Counted from the first letter of the stretch, positions 8,023-17,233 are shown. The stretch is 34,915 nt of DNA from JAAYJR01 sp964495655 (GCA_964495655.1 CAZBWK010000038.1:1-34915); one strand, 5' to 3'. Program-made: numbers and translations. Notes: generated by a model from the letters alone, not told the origin.

Positions 8023-8343
8023 TCAACGTCGATAACAATTAGGTCCTGTACCATCCATACGCCTCATCCCGTTTCCACTTCCGTTTCGCAATCCCATACC
8101 CCGGCCAAGTCCTTTACCGGTAGCCCGGCCTAATCCCTGTCCATTCCCGGGGCCTTTACCCTTTCCGGGTTGTGTGCCGTCATAAAAATCGCATACTCCG
8201 TCACCGTTATTATCGGTATAACCCGGACGAACATTTTGAGTTACCGGTTGATCTTTTTTCTCAGGTTCTTCGGCATTAACATTTGTTGCTCCGAGGATTA
8301 TGAATCCTCCCAGAACAATCATAGAAATAATCAATTTTTTCAT
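8023..8343 (-). CDS. Small secreted Gly/Arg-rich protein with one EF-hand-like loop
   Basis: 106 residues if started at MKKLIISM (8343); a longer frame from 8382 adds 13 residues ahead of an obvious signal peptide and is less likely. After the signal peptide (cleavage near NVNA-EE) comes one calcium-loop-like DNNGDGVCDFYDG, then a low-complexity tail built of repeated GKG, GNG, GLGRG and NGSGNGMRR units ending NCYRR. Two cysteines might pair. I do not recognise the family; similar Asp/Gly loops occur in dockerin and thrombospondin-type-3 repeats. Likely periplasmic or exported. Confidence 0.6.
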   Translation of the reverse strand: MKKLIISMIVLGGFIILGATNVNAEEPEKKDQPVTQNVRPGYTDNNGDGVCDFYDGTQPGKGKGPGNGQGLGRATGKGLGRGMGLRNGSGNGMRRMDGTGPNCYRR

Positions 8344-8485
8344 TTTTATTCTTTTAAATTCGTTACTGTCCTTATGACACAACTATTTGAAAAACCTTGC
8401 GCACAAATTTTAAAATGGTGATTATTTAAGAACTACTATTCAAAAAAAGAAAGAATAAATTTACTTAATCATACTTTATTTTGAT

Positions 8486-8493
8486 CAAAGGTA
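8486..8493 (-). promoter_or_regulatory. Candidate -7 element for the Gly/Arg-rich protein
   Basis: Minus strand reads TACCTTTG (TAnnTTTG). The leader would be about 135 bases. No clear -33 partner. Confidence 0.25.
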
Positions 8494-8512
8494 ACTTTAA
8501 TTAAATAATAAG

Positions 8513-8520
8513 TATTTTTG
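8513..8520 (+). promoter_or_regulatory. Candidate -7 element for the YdjC-type deacetylase
   Basis: TATTTTTG matches TAnnTTTG and lies 60 bases before the ATG at 8581. The -33 position has no good TTG. Confidence 0.35.
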
Positions 8521-8580
8521 TAATGTTTTTTTGTACTAATTAACAGAACGTTTTATAAATCGACCTGAAAAAATAAAAAA

Positions 8581-9447
8581 ATGATTTTAGAAAAAACTTT
8601 CAAAACATTGACAGCCGTCATCTTTGCCATACTATATTTTAGTAATATGGCGTTTTCGCAAGAGCCCGTAAAACTTCTCATGCGTGCAGATGATATGGGG
8701 AAAACTTACGGAAGGACAAAAGGCATAATTAAAGCCCACAAAGAGGGCATCATAACATCTGCCAGCATAATGCCCACTTCTGCGTATTTTGAAGAGTCAG
8801 TAAAATTATGCAAAGAGAATCCCTCCCTGGCCGTTGGTATTCATATATCAATTGCAGACATAACCCAGCGTCCTGTGCTATCTCCTGAGGTGATTCCCAG
8901 CATAGTGGGGCCAAATGGATTCTTTTATGAAAATACATCTCAACTTGAGAAGGTCAACCCCAAAATTGAAGAAATTGAAAAAGAGATACGTGCACAGATA
9001 GGAAAAGCAAGGGCCAGCGGACTGCATTTTGTATATCTCGACTGGCACAGGTCGGTGTCACCGGAGGTACAAGATCTGATAGCCAAAATTTGTAAAGATG
9101 AAAAGCTGATTTACGGCCAGGCAAAGGATGGTTTTGTATACGGGTATAAATGGACTTCACTGGTATCAGAAAGCTGGCCAAAACAGGAATTACCTGACGG
9201 ACAAACTGCTTACTATGCAGCTTCAGCATTTGATGAAGCAAAAAGACAAACATTTTTTAATTCATTGAACAACCTTAAACCGGGTAAGTATATAGTTGCG
9301 GTTCATCCGGGATCAGCAGAACCTGAAAGAAGCAGTATGACAGAACTGCTTTGTTCTCCTGTAACAAAAGAGATAATTAAAACAAACAAGATCCAACTGG
9401 TCAGTTATTATGACCTCTGGGAAGAAGAATATGGTAAAACAAAATAG
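8581..9447 (+). CDS. Exported YdjC/ChbG-family carbohydrate deacetylase
   Basis: 288 residues. A signal peptide (hydrophobic residues ~9-25, cleavage near MAFS-QE) precedes a YdjC/ChbG/HpnK-type barrel. Visible motifs are RADDMG (metal aspartates), GIHISI (metal histidine), LDWHRS and AVHPG. Known relatives remove acetyl groups from diacetylchitobiose or other N-acetylated saccharides; the presence of a signal peptide means this one should act in the periplasm or on the cell surface. No chitin genes are nearby, so the substrate is open. It stands alone, 38 bases before the next plus-strand gene. Confidence 0.85.
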   Translation: MILEKTFKTLTAVIFAILYFSNMAFSQEPVKLLMRADDMGKTYGRTKGIIKAHKEGIITSASIMPTSAYFEESVKLCKENPSLAVGIHISIADITQRPVLSPEVIPSIVGPNGFFYENTSQLEKVNPKIEEIEKEIRAQIGKARASGLHFVYLDWHRSVSPEVQDLIAKICKDEKLIYGQAKDGFVYGYKWTSLVSESWPKQELPDGQTAYYAASAFDEAKRQTFFNSLNNLKPGKYIVAVHPGSAEPERSSMTELLCSPVTKEIIKTNKIQLVSYYDLWEEEYGKTK

Positions 9448-9484
9448 TCGTTTGCTACCATTATAAAAATACTTTACAGATAAT

Positions 9485-10489
9485 ATGTATCCCATAGATT
9501 ATGAGACATCAATGCCCTCAGTGATAGGCATTGGCAACGCACTTGTAGACATTATTAACGTTTTGGAAAATGACAAATTGCTGGATAGTTTCGGATTGAT
9601 ACGCGGCAGCATGACTCTTGTAGATGCAGACCTTTCCAGAAAAATATATGATGCAACTTATTTTAACAAAAGGGAAATAACTACCGGTGGCTCTGCCGCC
9701 AATACGATACATGCACTTGCCGAGCTGGGAGTTAATTGCGGTTATGTTGGTAAAATCGGCAATGATATGCTGGGTAAAATTTTCAGGGAAGAGTTTGAAA
9801 GAAAAAATATCAAACCTCATTTATTATCAAGTGAAAAAGATACCGGGAGAGTTATTGACCTTGTTAGTCCGGACTCTGAACGAACTATGGCCACCTACCT
9901 TGGAGCAGCTGCAGATCTTAAACCGGAGGAGTTAAGCAGGGCAATTTTCCGTGGATATTCATTTCTCTATATTGAAGGGTATCTTGTACAAAATCAGAGA
10001 CTGATAGAAACAGCAATTGATCTTGCCAAACAGGAGAGGCTGAATATTGCAATTGATCTCTCCAGTTTTAATATTGTTGAATTAAACCTCTCATTTTTAA
10101 GAAGGCTGATTGCTGAAAAAGTCGATATTGTCTTTGCCAATGAAGAAGAAGCATTTGCCTTCACCGGAAAGCAACCTGATGAAGCAGTTGCTGAAATTGC
10201 CTCGATGTGCGAGACAGCAATCGTTAAAAAAGGGAAAGAGGGATCTCTGATCATGCAGTCGGGTGAGCTATACAAAGTGGATTCATTTTCAGCAAATGCA
10301 ATTGATACAACCGGCGCCGGAGATAACTATGCAGCAGGCTTCATCTACGGACTTACAAAAGGTTTCAGCATTACACAAAGCGGAAGAATAGCATCATTAA
10401 TTGCCGGGAAAGCAGTTGAAGTGATGGGAGCTAAAATACCCGGGACTATGTGGCCCGAAGTACTCAATAAAATTAATTCAATGGATTAA
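9485..10489 (+). CDS. PfkB-family sugar/nucleoside kinase (adenosine kinase-like)
   Basis: 334 residues of the ribokinase/PfkB fold. GIGNALVDI opens the domain, TTGGSAANT is the first PfkB signature region and DTTGAGDNYAAGF near residue 275 is the anion-hole/catalytic Asp motif. The pattern matches the adenosine kinase-like clade common in Bacteroidota, but sugar specificity cannot be read off. A second in-frame ATG at 9512 (MPSVIG) removes a 9-residue leader and would align better with relatives. The gene converges on the deoxynucleoside kinase with a 4-base overlap of stop codons. Confidence 0.85.
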   Translation: MYPIDYETSMPSVIGIGNALVDIINVLENDKLLDSFGLIRGSMTLVDADLSRKIYDATYFNKREITTGGSAANTIHALAELGVNCGYVGKIGNDMLGKIFREEFERKNIKPHLLSSEKDTGRVIDLVSPDSERTMATYLGAAADLKPEELSRAIFRGYSFLYIEGYLVQNQRLIETAIDLAKQERLNIAIDLSSFNIVELNLSFLRRLIAEKVDIVFANEEEAFAFTGKQPDEAVAEIASMCETAIVKKGKEGSLIMQSGELYKVDSFSANAIDTTGAGDNYAAGFIYGLTKGFSITQSGRIASLIAGKAVEVMGAKIPGTMWPEVLNKINSMD

Positions 10490-11100
10490 AAAAGGCCGTG
10501 TATCTGAGCATCTATTTTATCAATCACTACACTCAGGTCTTCCGGATTTTTTCGGTAGTCCAGATGGTCAATATTGATTATCAACAATTTACCTTTATCA
10601 TAATTTGACACCCATTGTTCATACCGTTCATTAAGCTGATTCAGATAATCCAGTCTGATCGAATTTTCAAACTCCCTTCCCCTTTTTTGAATCTGGCTGA
10701 CAAGGGTTGGTATGGAAGCTCTTAAATAGATAATCAGGTCGGGAGGTTTTACTAGACTGACCATTATATTGAATAACGATTTATAATTATTATAGTCACG
10801 TGTACTCATTAATCCCATACGATGCAGGTTAGGAGCAAAAATTTCAGCATCCTCATATAAAGTCCTGTCCTGAATCACTGTTTTCGCCAGTTTCTTTATG
10901 TCGATTATCTGCTGTAACCGTGTTTGTAAGAAATATATTTGAAGATTGAAAGACCACCTCTGCATATCATTATAAAAATCATTCAGATAAGGGTTAACCT
11001 CTATATTTTCGAAATGTGGCACCCACCTGTAATGCTTCGCAAGAGATTCTGTCAGGGTAGTTTTTCCTGATCCGATATTACCGGCAACAGCTATATGCAT
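10486..11100 (-). CDS. Deoxynucleoside kinase family protein
   Basis: 204 residues. The P-loop GNIGSGKTT sits at residues 7-15; IQDRTLYEDAEIFA is the DRS-like motif of deoxynucleoside kinases, and the LID region (KRGREFE) is present. It should phosphorylate salvage deoxynucleosides with ATP in the cytoplasm; specificity (dA, dG or dC) is not determinable. It follows the GH3-like gene by 31 bases on the same strand and probably shares its transcript. Confidence 0.88.
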   Translation of the reverse strand: MHIAVAGNIGSGKTTLTESLAKHYRWVPHFENIEVNPYLNDFYNDMQRWSFNLQIYFLQTRLQQIIDIKKLAKTVIQDRTLYEDAEIFAPNLHRMGLMSTRDYNNYKSLFNIMVSLVKPPDLIIYLRASIPTLVSQIQKRGREFENSIRLDYLNQLNERYEQWVSNYDKGKLLIINIDHLDYRKNPEDLSVVIDKIDAQIHGLF

Positions 11101-11131
11101 AATAAATTCTTTTAAAAGCTAAATATAATAT

Positions 11132-12661
11132 TTATTCCCTTAACATATCAAGAAGTTCGTCAAGATATTTGCGGTCATTCGACAACCGTGGTATTTTATT
11201 TTGGCCGCCGACTTTTCCCCTCTTTTTCATCCATCTGTAAAAAGTGCCCTGAGGCACAGATATCAGATGGGGCCTTTCCAGGGTAATATCTTTGTGCCTC
11301 TTTGCTTCATAGTCAGAGTTCAACGATTTCAGCGATTCATCCAGGTATGTAATAAAATTCTGAAGATCATCCGGCTTTTTGAAAAATTCTATTATCCACT
11401 GATGAGCGCCTGTCTGGTTATCCTCCATAAAAACCGGCCCTGCAGTATATTCATTCACAATCGCCCCTGTTTTGTCACATGCCGATTTCAAAGCTCTCTC
11501 AGCATTATCAATTATAACCTCTTCACCAAAGGCATTAATAAAATGCTTAGTTCGCCCGGTAATAATAAACTTATATGGATTTTTACTTTTAAACTGTATT
11601 GTATCACCAATGATATAACGCCATAGACCGCCATTGGTAGAGATCACCATTGCGTAATTTTCATTCAGCTCAACCTCAGCAAGAGTAAGCACTTCGGGAT
11701 TCTCCTTCCCAAAATCCTTCATGGAAATGAATTCATAAAAAACGCCGTAATCGAGCATTAACAACATAGTATTACTTTCAGGATCATCCTGGATCCCAAA
11801 AAATCCTTCCGATGCATTATAAGTCTCCATATAATGCATATTATCTGAGGGAATTAATTTCTTATACTGATTACGGTAAGGTTCAAAATTCACACCTCCA
11901 TGTGCAAAGATCTCCAGGTTTGGCCATATTTCAAGGATATTTTTGCTGCCTGTTTGCTCAAGGATACGTTTCAACAACACCAAATACCAGGAGGGCACTC
12001 CGGCAAAAGAGGTAACATTCTGATCAAGTGAAGTATCAATTATCCTTTGAATTTTTTCTTCAAATTCTTCTATCAACACTATATCATTAGATGGTATTCT
12101 TATAAAATCGGTCCAGAAAGGTACATTCTCGATCAATATAGCCGAAAGATCTCCGTAATAGGAGTTATTATTTACATTGTTTATTCGATGGCTTCCTCCA
12201 AGGGTAAGAGTTTTTCCTTTTAAAACCTTCGTGTCGGGATAATTTTTTATATACATAACAAAAACATCCCGCGGCCCTTTCAGATGACAGTATTCCAATG
12301 CTTCTTTAGTTACAGGAATAAACTTACTTTTATCACTTGTTGTTCCTGATGATTTTGCAAACCACTTCACATGTCCTGGCCACAACAGATCAGATTCTCC
12401 GTCACGAAGCCTGTCGACAAAAGGCTTTATATCCTCATAGGATTGTATGGGCATAGCCTTTTGAAAATCATCAACAGATCTAATCTTATCAAAATCGTGA
12501 GATTCTCCCCAACGGGTATAACTTGCCCTGCTCAACAACGTGAACAATGTCTCTTTTTGAATCTCTTCAGGATGTTCACGGTATAGCTGGATCTGATATA
12601 TTCTTTTAAAGTTTATCCAGTTGATAACAGAATTAAGAAGTGGCATTTTCGAAAAATTCAA
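11132..12661 (-). CDS. GH3 auxin-responsive-family acyl-adenylate enzyme
   Basis: 509 residues, full length for the GH3 (ANL superfamily) family named after plant auxin-amido synthetases. The ATP-binding signature is SSGTTSDKSKFIPVT; ETYNASEG and the GDTIQF region are also visible. Plant members join acyl acids to amino acids via an acyl-AMP; bacterial members are largely uncharacterised. No signal peptide. The neighbour deoxynucleoside kinase gives no clear clue to substrate. The 'GH3' here is not glycoside hydrolase family 3. Confidence 0.88.
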   Translation of the reverse strand: MNFSKMPLLNSVINWINFKRIYQIQLYREHPEEIQKETLFTLLSRASYTRWGESHDFDKIRSVDDFQKAMPIQSYEDIKPFVDRLRDGESDLLWPGHVKWFAKSSGTTSDKSKFIPVTKEALEYCHLKGPRDVFVMYIKNYPDTKVLKGKTLTLGGSHRINNVNNNSYYGDLSAILIENVPFWTDFIRIPSNDIVLIEEFEEKIQRIIDTSLDQNVTSFAGVPSWYLVLLKRILEQTGSKNILEIWPNLEIFAHGGVNFEPYRNQYKKLIPSDNMHYMETYNASEGFFGIQDDPESNTMLLMLDYGVFYEFISMKDFGKENPEVLTLAEVELNENYAMVISTNGGLWRYIIGDTIQFKSKNPYKFIITGRTKHFINAFGEEVIIDNAERALKSACDKTGAIVNEYTAGPVFMEDNQTGAHQWIIEFFKKPDDLQNFITYLDESLKSLNSDYEAKRHKDITLERPHLISVPQGTFYRWMKKRGKVGGQNKIPRLSNDRKYLDELLDMLRE

Positions 12662-12671
12662 AATTAATTGT

Positions 12672-12679
12672 CAAAGGTA
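12672..12679 (-). promoter_or_regulatory. Candidate -7 element for the GH3-type gene
   Basis: Minus strand reads TACCTTTG, a full TAnnTTTG match just upstream of the ATG at 12661, giving a very short leader or leaderless transcript. A CTG lies about 21 bases further upstream where TTG is expected. Confidence 0.4.
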
Positions 12680-12717
12680 TGAATAATTTATTTTTATTAA
12701 CAGATAAAAATATTTCA

Positions 12718-12725
12718 TACTTTTA
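12718..12725 (+). promoter_or_regulatory. Candidate -7 element for cvpA
   Basis: TACTTTTA is one mismatch from TAnnTTTG and lies 20 bases before the cvpA ATG. The divergent GH3-type promoter shares this 84-base intergenic region. Confidence 0.3.
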
Positions 12726-12745
12726 CAACTATTAAATATGCCTTT

Positions 12746-13294
12746 ATGAATTACATTGATATTATCATTGGACTTCTACTTCTTTTTGCAGCAATCAGCG
12801 GTTACTCCAAAGGTCTCATTTCAGAAATTATATCACTGGCTGCACTTATACTGGGAATATGGGGAGCAATTAGCTTTTCATATATCGCTGCAGATTTTAT
12901 ACGGGAAATTTTCGGCAGTGACTTTAAACATCTGAATATTGTGTCCTTTATAATCACTTTCATAGCAATCGTATTACTTATACATCTGGCCGGAGGCATG
13001 GTGAACAGGATATTGGAATGTGTAATTCCGGGGTTTTTAAATAAGCTTACCGGAGCGGCGTTTGGTGTATTGCGGACAGCCCTGATATTAAGCATTATAT
13101 TAATAGCTTTTGATAAGATAGATAATGACGTTCACATCCTTTCACCACAAAAAAAGGCTGAATCACAATTTTACCCGTCTGTACGAAACCTGGCTCCGTC
13201 ACTGTTCCCGTTTATAGAAAGCTGGGACAATAAAAAAAATCAAAACAGAGGTAAGGAGGTACTGACCCGATTTAAAAAGTCACTTAATATGTAA
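12746..13294 (+). CDS. cvpA: CvpA family inner-membrane protein
   Basis: 182 residues. Four membrane segments in the first ~125 residues, with the family's start pattern NYIDIIIGLLLL and GYSKGLISEI, and a charged cytoplasmic tail. CvpA was named for colicin V production and is linked to envelope homeostasis; its molecular role is not settled. It lies 40 bases upstream of tyrS on the same strand. Confidence 0.85.
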   Translation: MNYIDIIIGLLLLFAAISGYSKGLISEIISLAALILGIWGAISFSYIAADFIREIFGSDFKHLNIVSFIITFIAIVLLIHLAGGMVNRILECVIPGFLNKLTGAAFGVLRTALILSIILIAFDKIDNDVHILSPQKKAESQFYPSVRNLAPSLFPFIESWDNKKNQNRGKEVLTRFKKSLNM

Positions 13295-13302
13295 GCATTT
13301 TA

Positions 13303-13310
13303 TATATTTG
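13303..13310 (+). promoter_or_regulatory. Candidate -7 element for tyrS
   Basis: TATATTTG fully matches TAnnTTTG, 24 bases before the ATG at 13335. Its last three bases are the TTG that would otherwise be read as an upstream start codon (13308), which supports the later ATG as the true start. Confidence 0.45.
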
Positions 13311-13334
13311 CCCAAATTTTCAAAACAGATATTG

Positions 13335-14627
13335 ATGAACTTCATTGAAGAGTTGAAATGGAGAGGAATGCTTCAGGATATGATGCCCGGAACCGAAGAA
13401 CAGCTGACCAAGGAGATGACTACAGGTTATCTGGGGATTGATCCGACTGCCGATTCACTCCATATCGGACATTTAGTTGGTGTAATGATGTTAAAACACC
13501 TTCAGATTGCGGGACACAGGCCTATTGCTTTAATTGGAGGAGCAACAGGTATGATAGGAGATCCTTCAGGAAAATCACAGGAGCGCAACCTGTTGGATGA
13601 ACCTGCCTTACGTCATAATCAGGAGTGTATAAAAAAGCAACTTGAAAAATTTCTTGAGTTTGAAAGCAACATTCCAAATGCTGCTGTTATGGTCAACAAC
13701 TATGACTGGATGAAAAATTTTTCATTTCTGCAGTTTATTCGTGATGTTGGTAAACATATCACTGTAAACTATATGATGGCAAAAGACAGTGTAAGGAAAC
13801 GTCTTGGTGAAGAGTCCTCATCAGGTATGTCTTTTACTGAATTCACTTATCAGCTGGTTCAGGGGTACGACTTTTTGTACCTGTATAAACATTATGACTG
13901 CAAAATACAGATGGGTGGTTCAGACCAATGGGGCAACATAACCACAGGAACGGAATTAATAAGGCGTATTGAAGGAGGTGAAGCTTTTTCAATGACTTGT
14001 CCGCTTATCACCAAATCTGACGGCGCCAAATTCGGTAAAACCGAAGAGGGTAATGTATGGCTTGACCCTCAAAAAACTTCACCTTACAAATTCTATCAGT
14101 TCTGGTTGAATACATCTGATGAAGATGCAGAAAGATATATTAAAATTTTTACGCTTTTCAAAAAAGAGGAGATTGACAATCTCATAAAAGAACACAACAA
14201 AGCCCCCCACTTAAGATTACTGCAAAAAAAACTGGCAGAATCGATAACAACAATGGTTCATTCCCGTGAAGATCATGAGATGGCTGTAGAAGCCTCTCAA
14301 ATATTATTTGGCAGGGGAACATCTGAGCAGTTAAAGAAACTGGACGAAAGTACATTTGTGTCAGTTTTTGAAGGAGTGCCTCAATATAATGTTCCAAAAT
14401 CACTCTTTTCTGAGGGTACGTCAATTATGGATCTGCTTACAGACAGAACATCTGTTTTCCCGTCTAAAGGGGAGCTTAGGCGTACAATTCAGGGGAACGG
14501 ATTAAATATTAATAAAGAAAAAGTTACAGATCCTGATCTTATAATAAGAGAAGATTATTTAATCGGCAATAAATACCTGTTGGTACAAAAAGGTAAAAAG
14601 AATTATTTTCTTATTATTGCAGGATAA
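13335..14627 (+). CDS. tyrS: Tyrosyl-tRNA synthetase
   Basis: 430 residues from ATG 13335 (MNFIEELKWRG), the start that fits the family; a TTG nine codons upstream lies inside the predicted promoter. Class I signatures are HIGH in SLHIGHLVG and a KMSKS variant, KFGKT, after ITKSDGA. QMGGSDQWGN is the tyrosine-site motif of bacterial TyrRS. The C-terminal S4 RNA-binding domain (from about residue 365, GELRRTIQGNG) is present. It charges tRNA-Tyr in the cytoplasm. No T-box or other leader is evident. Confidence 0.97.
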   Translation: MNFIEELKWRGMLQDMMPGTEEQLTKEMTTGYLGIDPTADSLHIGHLVGVMMLKHLQIAGHRPIALIGGATGMIGDPSGKSQERNLLDEPALRHNQECIKKQLEKFLEFESNIPNAAVMVNNYDWMKNFSFLQFIRDVGKHITVNYMMAKDSVRKRLGEESSSGMSFTEFTYQLVQGYDFLYLYKHYDCKIQMGGSDQWGNITTGTELIRRIEGGEAFSMTCPLITKSDGAKFGKTEEGNVWLDPQKTSPYKFYQFWLNTSDEDAERYIKIFTLFKKEEIDNLIKEHNKAPHLRLLQKKLAESITTMVHSREDHEMAVEASQILFGRGTSEQLKKLDESTFVSVFEGVPQYNVPKSLFSEGTSIMDLLTDRTSVFPSKGELRRTIQGNGLNINKEKVTDPDLIIREDYLIGNKYLLVQKGKKNYFLIIAG

Positions 14628-14706
14628 TCATTTTAAATTGTTTGAATTAAATACTAAACAGGCACCCGTTGCGTTCAGTTAATGCGACCATTTTGAAACC
14701 ATATTT

Positions 14707-15654
14707 ATGAATGACTTTTTTGACAACCAGCGAATCCTTCAACTAATTTGGGACAGGAAATATCATTTTATCATAACAGGAATTATAGCCATTATTCTTT
14801 CAGCAATATTTTCAGGCCCGGCTTTTATTAAGCCAAAATTTAAATCTTCCGCCCGTGTCTATCCTACAAACCTCTGGACATTGAGTGAGGAGTCTGAGTC
14901 TGAACAAATGCTGGAGGTAATGAATTCAAGAGATATCAAGATCAAAATGGCAAATTCTTTTGACCTGGATAAGGTTTACAAATTGAATAAAAAAGATCCC
15001 CACTATATGACTTACCTGATGGATAAATATAATAAGAATGTCAAAATGGGTAAAACCAATTTCGAAACAGTGAAAATTGATGTTTTGGACCATGATCCAC
15101 AAAGGGCTTCCGATATGTGTGACTCGATCATACATTTTTACAACAAAAAAGTTCGGAATATGCATAAAGCCAAAGACCTTGAAATGGTCACAATAGCCCA
15201 AAAGGGGCTGACACAAAAATATGCTGAACTTGATACACTCTCTTACCGTCTTGATACAATACGACAAAAATACGGGATTCTTGATTTTAAAAGCCAGGTG
15301 GAAAAAGTTACAGAAGGTTATATGACAGCACTGGCAGAAGGAAGGGCAACAACTGCAGGTGCATCAAAAATTGAGGATCTCTATAATAAACTGGCAGACA
15401 AGGGTTCAGAAGCCTATTGGCTCGAATCACGATATGATTTTTTAATTGAGATCATTGATTCGCTGACCACACAATATGAATTTCATTTGTCTGAATATGA
15501 AAAAGATATAACCTATTGCCATATTGTGGAATACCCTGTTCCGGCCGATAAAAAATCATTTCCGGTCAGATGGGTTATTGTGATGCTGACAACTATTTCT
15601 GCCCTCTTCTTAGCTCTTTTGATTTTCCTAATTATTGATTATCGTAAAAAGTAA
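14707..15654 (+). CDS. Wzz-type polysaccharide chain-length determinant
   Basis: 315 residues with the Wzz/polysaccharide co-polymerase layout: a membrane helix near residues 20-40, a long mostly helical periplasmic region with coiled-coil character (~150-260), and a second helix near the C-terminus (~287-310) ending in basic residues. The Pro-rich motif before the second helix (PVPADKKSFPVRW) is typical. No cytoplasmic tyrosine kinase domain follows. It regulates the length of surface polysaccharide. The next gene, an O-antigen ligase/polymerase-like protein, begins 5 bases after its stop. Confidence 0.8.
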   Translation: MNDFFDNQRILQLIWDRKYHFIITGIIAIILSAIFSGPAFIKPKFKSSARVYPTNLWTLSEESESEQMLEVMNSRDIKIKMANSFDLDKVYKLNKKDPHYMTYLMDKYNKNVKMGKTNFETVKIDVLDHDPQRASDMCDSIIHFYNKKVRNMHKAKDLEMVTIAQKGLTQKYAELDTLSYRLDTIRQKYGILDFKSQVEKVTEGYMTALAEGRATTAGASKIEDLYNKLADKGSEAYWLESRYDFLIEIIDSLTTQYEFHLSEYEKDITYCHIVEYPVPADKKSFPVRWVIVMLTTISALFLALLIFLIIDYRKK

Positions 15655-15659
15655 AATTT

Positions 15660-17129
15660 TTGATACAAAAAGATGTAATAAAAATCAGCCTGTTCTACAT
15701 AATTTCCACAGGCTTTATCTTATTGAATATCTTTTTTGTAGTGAAAAAGGATCTTCTTATAATAAATACATTACCTTTTCTGTTAGGAATTGTACTGTTT
15801 GTAATCTTCTCTTTCGACAAATTAATTTATCTGATAGTTTTTTTTGCCCCTCTTTCTATTCCGTTGCGAGGATTAAGGCCTGATCTGAGCTTTGATATGT
15901 TCCTTCCTACCGAACCACTGCTGTTTCTGGTGCTAATCGTATTTATGCTAAAAATAATTCATGAAAGAAATTTCGAAAAAAGTATAATTACACATCCGGT
16001 ATCCCTTGCAGTTTTTTTAAACCTTTTTTGGATACTGATAACCTGCTTCACCAGTACTATGCCGGTAATTTCAATTAAATTTTTTTTAGTGAGGGTTTGG
16101 TTTGTCTCAATTTTATATTTTCTGACAGTGAAATTATTGTCACAAAAAATTAAAGCAGAAAATTATATCTGGCTATATATAATTCCATTCATCATAGTAA
16201 TATTCTATTCAATTTACCGGCATTCAGGCTATGGGTTGTGGGACAAGCAGGCTGCCCATTTTGTTGTATCCCCTTTTTATAATGACCATACATCATATGG
16301 CGCCGCCCTGGCGATATACCTCCCTTTTGTTGTATTGTTCTCATTTAGCAGGATATATTCAAAACGTTTGAGACTTGCTTCCAGGGCCGTTTTACTAATC
16401 TTTATTGCAGCAATCATTCTGTCATACAGCCGGGCTGCCTGGGTTAGTATTGCAGGTGCAATTTTCATCTGGACTGTCATTAAATTAAAATTACCACTGA
16501 AGTCAATGATCATTAGTATTATTATTCTGTTCGGATCAATCACTCTGTTCCAGGATCAGATTCTGATGCATTTGCAAAAAAACTCCGTTGAATCTTCATC
16601 CAATCTGGTTGAACATGTTTATTCAATTTCCAATATTACATCTGATGCTTCCAATCTTGAACGGATAAACCGCTGGAATTGCGCTATTCGCATGTTCCGC
16701 GAAAAACCATTCCTGGGCTTCGGTCCCGGCACTTACATGTTCAATTATGCTCCTTATCAGTTAAATACAAACCGCACTATCATAAGCACAAATGCAGGAG
16801 ACCTAGGAAACGCCCACAGCGAATATCTGAGTGCACTTTCTGAATCGGGAATTCCCGGACTGATTACTTTTTTGCTTATAATAATTACAGTTCTTTACAC
16901 TGCAATTTATACATATAAACGTCTGAATGACAAAAGACTAAAATCACTGATACTTGCTGCGACAACAGGACTGGCCACTTATTACATACATGGATTCCTT
17001 AATAATTTCCTGGATACTGATAAATTATCAGTTCCATTCTGGGGATTTACGGCAATGATCGTTGCCTTAGATCTCTACTCAAGGGATAAATTACAAAATA
17101 CTGAAAAATTATCAGGCAGAGGTATATAA
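15660..17129 (+). CDS. O-antigen ligase/polymerase family membrane protein (Wzy/WaaL-like)
   Basis: 489 residues with about 12 membrane segments. The large periplasmic loop region carries the Wzy_C pattern: ERINRWNCAIRMFREKP, LGFGPGTY and NAHSEYLSAL SESGIPG. These proteins polymerise or ligate lipid-linked polysaccharide in the inner membrane. The start is a TTG at 15660, 5 bases after wzz; the first internal Met is too far in. Coupling with wzz suggests a polymerase/chain-length pair. No glycosyltransferases or flippase lie nearby in the window. Confidence 0.82.
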   Translation: MIQKDVIKISLFYIISTGFILLNIFFVVKKDLLIINTLPFLLGIVLFVIFSFDKLIYLIVFFAPLSIPLRGLRPDLSFDMFLPTEPLLFLVLIVFMLKIIHERNFEKSIITHPVSLAVFLNLFWILITCFTSTMPVISIKFFLVRVWFVSILYFLTVKLLSQKIKAENYIWLYIIPFIIVIFYSIYRHSGYGLWDKQAAHFVVSPFYNDHTSYGAALAIYLPFVVLFSFSRIYSKRLRLASRAVLLIFIAAIILSYSRAAWVSIAGAIFIWTVIKLKLPLKSMIISIIILFGSITLFQDQILMHLQKNSVESSSNLVEHVYSISNITSDASNLERINRWNCAIRMFREKPFLGFGPGTYMFNYAPYQLNTNRTIISTNAGDLGNAHSEYLSALSESGIPGLITFLLIIITVLYTAIYTYKRLNDKRLKSLILAATTGLATYYIHGFLNNFLDTDKLSVPFWGFTAMIVALDLYSRDKLQNTEKLSGRGI

Positions 17130-17233
17130 ATATCTGAATAACAAACATATTGACTACTGTCTGCAACGATGACAAACATCTTTGTAATGAAGCGGGAGAC
17201 AGGAAAAACCCGGAGGTAAATGAATGGCTGTTA

